The notes under the pieces are model-generated. The model had not been told where the DNA came from, searched no databases, and saw nothing but the letters and a program-made list of their open reading frames with translations. Shown here piece by piece: positions 62,704-64,000 of a stretch of 64,000 nucleotides of DNA. Position 1 is the first letter of the stretch. Each line of letters starts with the position of its first letter. A program made the position numbers and the translations under genes. Source of the DNA: Fusibacter ferrireducens (lineage in GTDB: Bacteria; Bacillota; Clostridia; Peptostreptococcales; Acidaminobacteraceae); the NCBI RefSeq assembly GCF_015352425.1, contig NZ_JADKNH010000001.1:529790-593789 (forward strand). Direction: 5' to 3'.

Positions 62704-64000
62704 TCATTCACTTGTTTTTTGAGTAATTCTAAAGATGACAAACTCTGCAGGTTTTACAGGTGCAACACCGATAACACAGACTAATCTGCCGTTATCAATA
62801 TCATCTTTAGACATGGTCGTCCTACCGATATCCACGAAAAATGCTTCGCCAGGAGTCGTTCCAGCCAGTGCACCAGTACGCCATACACCCGTTAAGAAAA
62901 CATCAATCGTACGTTTTACTCTACTCCAAAGGGCCTCATCATTTGGTTCAAAGACAACCCAATTGGTGTTGACACGAATAGATTCTTCAAGGAAAATAAA
63001 GAGTCTTCTAACGTTGATATATTTCCACATGGAATTGGAAGATAAAGTTCTTGCCCCCCAGACTCTAATACCTTGACCTGTAAAGATTCTGATGAGGTTA
63101 ACGCCTTTTGGATTGAGGATGTCTTGTTCCCCTTTGCCATAAATGGTACTGAGGCCAACCACACCACTTACAGTTTCGTTTGCAGGTGCTTTAAAGACAC
63201 CTCTTGAATTATCTGTTCTTGCATAAATACCCATCATTGCACCTGATGGTGGCAAGTAAGTATTTTTTTTGTCCAGTGGGTCAAAGACTTCAAGCCAAGG
63301 ATGATAAATAGCCGCATAATCTGAATCATACATATCTCTATGCGTGAGCACATCAGCTACTTTTGCGGCATCTCTAGGAATATCTAAAACCGCAAAACGA
63401 CTCTTTGTGTTTTCACAGTGTGCAATTAAAGCCATTTGAACGTTAGGATCGACGTTACCAGGAACAGCCATAATGCTTACATTGTCATTTTCAAGGAAAG
63501 ATTGGATGCCTGTTCGTTTGCCAGGACCATCATCAGTACCCATGTATTCAGCTGCTGTTACAGCACTAATATCACCATCTGAACCATTGTATAACCCAAA
63601 TACAAATGAGCCATCTTCTTTTTGAGATAAGGCCATGTAAGGTGACGCTTCGGCACTTTCATTTTTTAAGATTTCAACACTGACGAGAACGGATTTTGCG
63701 AGTTTCTTGCCAATATAATTGAATCCAGCAACATTTAGAGAGACGAATTCGTAGCTTTCTAAAACATCTTGAAAACCAACTTCCATGTGAAATTCACATG
63801 TGGTCAATGTTTTCACTGCAAGTAGCCCCGTATCCACAACGTCACCTTCAAATGGTGTTTTAAAAGTTAACACGCCTTCAACAGAAGTTTCTATGACGTT
63901 TTCAACTTTTGTCTCTCCATCGCTGAAAAGAACCACATCACCAGCATTGAAGCCATTTGCGCTTTTAACTTTGTATTTAGTACCGCCCATAGCATCTTCA
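62704..64000 (-). CDS. CIS sheath protein (partial, 5' end outside the window)
   Basis: At least 432 C-terminal residues; the frame is still open at the window edge (codons GAA GAT GCT precede the internal ATG at 63990), and the usual sheath N-terminus is missing. Sheath features: ASPYMALSQ, GGMAVPGN-like AVPGNVDPNVQMALIAHCE, WGARTLSSNSMWKYINVRRLFIFLEESI and the C-terminal arm TPGEAFFVDIGRTTMSKDDIDNGRLVCVIGVAPVKPAEFVIFRI. It contracts to drive the tube. Confidence 0.88.
   Translation of the reverse strand, partial: EDAMGGTKYKVKSANGFNAGDVVLFSDGETKVENVIETSVEGVLTFKTPFEGDVVDTGLLAVKTLTTCEFHMEVGFQDVLESYEFVSLNVAGFNYIGKKLAKSVLVSVEILKNESAEASPYMALSQKEDGSFVFGLYNGSDGDISAVTAAEYMGTDDGPGKRTGIQSFLENDNVSIMAVPGNVDPNVQMALIAHCENTKSRFAVLDIPRDAAKVADVLTHRDMYDSDYAAIYHPWLEVFDPLDKKNTYLPPSGAMMGIYARTDNSRGVFKAPANETVSGVVGLSTIYGKGEQDILNPKGVNLIRIFTGQGIRVWGARTLSSNSMWKYINVRRLFIFLEESIRVNTNWVVFEPNDEALWSRVKRTIDVFLTGVWRTGALAGTTPGEAFFVDIGRTTMSKDDIDNGRLVCVIGVAPVKPAEFVIFRITQKTSE

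Overview
The window comes from a low-GC, Gram-positive-type genome, most likely a clostridial Firmicute. The evidence is strong AGGAGG-type ribosome binding sites, an Amj-type lipid II flippase, a Nup/BMP nucleoside importer, and many small membrane or secreted proteins of clostridial type. Almost every gene is on the minus strand. No rRNA, tRNA or CRISPR array was seen.

Layout. 0.2-8.4 kb: a cysteine-desulfurase-like PLP enzyme, a secreted stalk/DUF1566 protein, a CAT-like acetyltransferase, a GrpB protein, a HAD hydrolase, a GNAT acetyltransferase, two small membrane proteins and Amj. 8.8-14.5 kb: a nucleoside salvage operon (nucleoside hydrolase, BMP lipoprotein, ATPase, two permeases) behind a Crp/Fnr gene, with a possible operator palindrome at its promoter. 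15.4-22.3 kb: a VOC protein, a DHHW/MBOAT pair for exopolymer O-acetylation, an Fe-S protein, a lipoprotein and a P-loop kinase-like protein. 22.3-31.9 kb: small membrane and secreted proteins, a DUF4932-like zincin and an ECF sigma/anti-sigma pair. The sigma gene appears to begin at an AUU codon.

32-41 kb is a plastic accessory region. It holds GFA, GNAT, P-loop and NUDIX genes and a 1.2k-residue SF1 helicase. A decayed, collinear second copy of the GFA-GNAT-P-loop segment lies on the far side of the helicase, next to a 5'-truncated IS91-type transposase. 41-44.3 kb looks like an integron cassette array without an integrase: three gene cassettes (PD-(D/E)XK protein, zinc-ribbon membrane protein, two-gene membrane pair), each followed by an attC-like site.

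44.7 kb to beyond the window end is a contractile injection system (CIS/eCIS-like) operon, read from the right edge leftwards: sheath (truncated by the window), tube, hub-assembly chaperone, DUF6760-like extension, second tube, a giant repeat-rich protein, LysM tube-cap protein, split hub and spike, gp25, two baseplate J-type proteins, tail protein I and an Ig-tipped protein. No tape measure, ATPase or PAAR gene is visible in the window. The DUF6760-like reading frame has no usable start codon and joins the chaperone frame exactly at a T TTT TTT slippery heptamer, which suggests a programmed -1 frameshift like that of phage lambda G-GT. A perfect 12-bp hairpin separates the sheath/tube genes from the baseplate genes.
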